Below are positions 13,735 to 15,588 of a stretch of 15,588 bases of DNA, piece by piece. The DNA comes from Clostridia bacterium (GTDB lineage Bacteria > Bacillota > Clostridia > Clostridiales > Clostridiaceae). Made by a program: the position numbers and the translations under genes. The notes below the pieces were generated by a model. It ran no database searches. It worked only from the letters and a program-made list of their open reading frames with translations, and was not told where the DNA came from. The stretch lies in NCBI GenBank assembly GCA_009930125.1, contig RZYZ01000023.1:1-15588 (forward strand), in the 5' to 3' direction. Each line of letters begins with the position of its first letter. Position 1 is the stretch's first letter.

Positions 13735-14754
13735 TTATATGGATAGAATCTCTCTCAGCACTTTCTTTGAATGAATGAGATCCAGCAGTTCATCCTCTGT
13801 GTGGATGGTATCACTTCTTCTTTTGAAGTACTTGTTGATCTTTATGGCATATCGCTTCATGTCCGGATCAATGGAAGACATGAAATCCATGATGCTTCGC
13901 TTGTAATAGACCACGGACAGATAGGAGAGGACCATGTACTGGATGTCTGCAAGGATGGAATCTTCAATCCAGTAGTCGATGTGGGGAAGATCGATCTGCT
14001 TTTCCATGAGGTTCGTGTAGCAGACCAGTCCGTCTTCTGTATTTTCCCAGAAATCCGCATAGACATAATCGAATTCCTTGAGAAATGCTTCATTCCATTT
14101 GTCATAGGCACTGGCGTGGATGATGGTCACTTTCTTCCCGGTATTAAACTGAGGCAGAATCTGCCTCTCGAAAAGATCGATGACATCCTTATTGACTTCC
14201 ACCACGGTGACACTCTCCACCTCTTCCTTCAGAAGCCACATATAGAGGATAAGGCCGATGCCAAGGCCGAAGGTCAGGCATTTCCCATGACCTTTGTCGA
14301 TGCCCTCTCGCATACTCTCGATTTCGCTGACGGCAGGAGACATCCATACGCCACTTCCTTCCATGAGCACAGGCAGTTCCAGATCCTCACTAAAGTATCC
14401 GATGGGATGATAGTGAAAGAGATAGCGGCCCAGGGGCTTATGAAAATCCATATTCATGAGGGTTCTTCTCCGAATGACGGATCTCTGGTACCTCACGGTA
14501 TCTGTATCCACTTTTTCCAGTCGGATGTTTCTGAAGTAAGGATTCTCCTTCAGCGTACGGATGTCTTTCTGAAGATTGTCTTCAGGAATGTCGTATTTTC
14601 TGAGAATGGAGAGCAGCTTCTTCTCATCGGAAGGTGTCAGCACAGTTTCCATATAGGGCAGCACATCAGAAAGATAGGCGCGCATGCTGTGCATGGAGTC
14701 CACCAGAGCTTTCATGGCTTTGTTCATTTCAGGTGTTCTTTCAAACTGAATCAT
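13735..14754 (-). CDS. Rossmann-fold methyltransferase-like protein of unknown function
   Basis: A 339-residue cytoplasmic protein. Residues about 156-240 have the class I methyltransferase pattern: CLTFGLGIGLILYM (159-172) as motif I, VTVVEVNKDVIDLF (182-195) ending the second strand with acidic Glu186 for the SAM ribose, VTIIHASAYD (209-218), and FDYVYADFW (228-236). The order and spacing recall spermidine-synthase-like folds. There is an N-terminal helical region (1-100) with many Arg/Lys and no recognised domain, and a C-terminal helical tail. The ATG at 14754 follows GAGGGAT with about 5 nt spacing. No nucleic-acid-binding motif is clear. It could be an aminopropyltransferase-like or small-molecule methyltransferase; I do not know the family. 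It likely heads a transcript with the acetyltransferase. Confidence 0.7.
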   Translation of the reverse strand: MIQFERTPEMNKAMKALVDSMHSMRAYLSDVLPYMETVLTPSDEKKLLSILRKYDIPEDNLQKDIRTLKENPYFRNIRLEKVDTDTVRYQRSVIRRRTLMNMDFHKPLGRYLFHYHPIGYFSEDLELPVLMEGSGVWMSPAVSEIESMREGIDKGHGKCLTFGLGIGLILYMWLLKEEVESVTVVEVNKDVIDLFERQILPQFNTGKKVTIIHASAYDKWNEAFLKEFDYVYADFWENTEDGLVCYTNLMEKQIDLPHIDYWIEDSILADIQYMVLSYLSVVYYKRSIMDFMSSIDPDMKRYAIKINKYFKRRSDTIHTEDELLDLIHSKKVLREILSI

Positions 14755-14855
14755 GAGATCCCTCTTTCCGCAATATATTCTTAAGAGTAATCATATCATA
14801 TCAGCACAAAAGGGCGTAAGAGAACACGATCATTTAGGGGAAAAAGGGCAGAAGA

Positions 14856-14885
14856 AAACACGGAGCCAGGATGGCTTCCGTGTTT
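14856..14885 (-). terminator. Intrinsic terminator of the nhaC-type gene
   Basis: AAACACGGA (14856-14864) pairs with TCCGTGTTT (14877-14885), extended by GCC/GGC with one bulged T. On the minus strand a T-rich tail (TTTTCTTCT) follows. It lies 52 nt downstream of the NhaC stop codon at 14938-14940. The 14755-14855 stretch holds no gene. Confidence 0.7.
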
Positions 14886-14937
14886 AGAAGTTAGTATAGA
14901 CAGGATGAAATTCTTTTTTGAGAACAGGGTTCTTCCA

Positions 14938-15588
14938 TCAGGAATTGGCTTCCAGGGATTTCATCATGAGCTTCTTTTCTCTTTCTCTTCTTACGCGTAC
15001 CTTCTGCACTTCTTCCTTGTCCATCCGTGTCATGGTCAGACCTGTGATTCCGTAGAAAAGGGAAACCATGGGTGTGATGAATGCCAGGAATGTATAGGGA
15101 AGATAAGCAATCACTGGAACGCCAAGGGTCGCTGCTGTATAGATTCCGGCACCTGTCCAGGGAATCAGAGCACCGGCCTGAGTGGCGGTGTCTTCCAGAA
15201 TTCTGGAGAGGTTCTCCGGTTTCAGCTTCATGCGTTCAAAGATCGGTTTCATCAGTGTACCGGTCATGACAGTGGAGAAATAGATGGCTCCGCCGATGGC
15301 CAGCGTCACATAACTTACGATAACCGTTACGATGACAAGGGTGCCTGTATGGTTGATCTTATGGGCAAAGGAACCGATGAGGGTTTCCAGTACACCGGAG
15401 TCTGCCAGCATTCCGCCCAGGCCTAAAGCAAACAGGAACAGTGCGATGAGGGGCAGCATGCTTGTGAGCCCGCCTCGCTGAAGCAGACTGTCAACGGTCT
15501 CGATACCCGCTTCCACGCTGTATCCGCTGTACATGGTGTTGAGGACTTCACTGAAGCCGAAGCCCTGATAGGCTACGGCGATGATTCC
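14938..15588 (-). CDS. nhaC: NhaC-family Na+/H+ antiporter, C-terminal part (cut by window edge)
   Basis: 216 codons of a membrane protein remain; the frame stays open to the window edge, so the N-terminal half lies outside. An internal ATG at 15534 is not the true start. Five or six hydrophobic helices are visible. DTATQAGALIPWTGAGIYTAATLGV, YLPYTFLAFITPMVSLFYGITG and the preceding LAIGGAIYFSTVMTG match the NhaC (Na+/H+ antiporter) pattern, in which a helix with an Asp/Thr-rich ALIPW motif lies in the transport core. The C-terminus is a short basic cytoplasmic tail (KVRVRREREKKLMMKSLE). The family exports Na+ for protons, sometimes malate/lactate in MleN members; the substrate cannot be set from this half. 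Confidence 0.85.
   Translation of the reverse strand, partial: GIIAVAYQGFGFSEVLNTMYSGYSVEAGIETVDSLLQRGGLTSMLPLIALFLFALGLGGMLADSGVLETLIGSFAHKINHTGTLVIVTVIVSYVTLAIGGAIYFSTVMTGTLMKPIFERMKLKPENLSRILEDTATQAGALIPWTGAGIYTAATLGVPVIAYLPYTFLAFITPMVSLFYGITGLTMTRMDKEEVQKVRVRREREKKLMMKSLEANS

Noticed and set aside
13771..14784. A 337-codon plus-strand open frame opposite the methyltransferase-like gene
   Set aside because: It is a mirror of the minus-strand codon pattern, rich in His/Phe/Ile, with no matching ribosome binding site or promoter.

Overview
The window looks like chromosomal DNA of an anaerobic, low-to-moderate GC Firmicute of the class Clostridia. Supporting signs are strong AGGAGG-type ribosome binding sites before almost every gene, sigma-A promoters often with an extended -10 (TGnTATAAT), a DUF4317 protein, a Staphylococcus-type class I aldolase, several lipoproteins with Gram-positive signal peptides, and System II (ResB/CcsA) cytochrome c maturation. 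I cannot name the genus. I see no tRNA, rRNA, CRISPR array, insertion sequence or phage gene.

Layout. Positions 1-2545 (+): a DUF4317 protein, then class I fructose-bisphosphate aldolase with its own TTGACA-17-TATCAT promoter, closed by two hairpins. Positions 2570-4118 (-): a radical SAM/SPASM enzyme followed 28 nt later by an unlisted 27-codon ORF. That ORF has a 12-nt perfect Shine-Dalgarno and ends just before a shared bidirectional terminator. A near-perfect Fur-type 7-1-7 box lies at the promoter of this unit. This is the best candidate for an undescribed system: an apparently iron-regulated RiPP locus whose precursor has no cysteine. Positions 4174-5783 (-): a PII-like signalling protein translationally coupled to a CPA-type cation:proton antiporter. 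Positions 5953-8698 (+): three lipoprotein genes, two of which carry duplicated Ig-like (DUF4352-like) domains. Positions 8780-12674 (+): pentahaem nitrite reductase nrfA as a putative lipoprotein, then resB and ccsA behind an intrinsic terminator, then a small three-helix membrane protein. Positions 12782-15588 (-): a tandem-GNAT acetyltransferase, an unassigned Rossmann methyltransferase-like protein, and the C-terminal part of an NhaC-type Na+/H+ antiporter cut by the window edge.

How they work together. nrfA with resB/ccsA makes a coherent module: a cell-surface ammonifying nitrite reductase plus the machinery that attaches its haems. The usual quinol dehydrogenase NrfH is absent here. 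The PII-like/antiporter pair suggests ligand-controlled ion and pH homeostasis, and NhaC at the right edge is a second antiporter. Several start sites given here are shorter than the longest open frame, chosen from ribosome binding sites and promoter positions.
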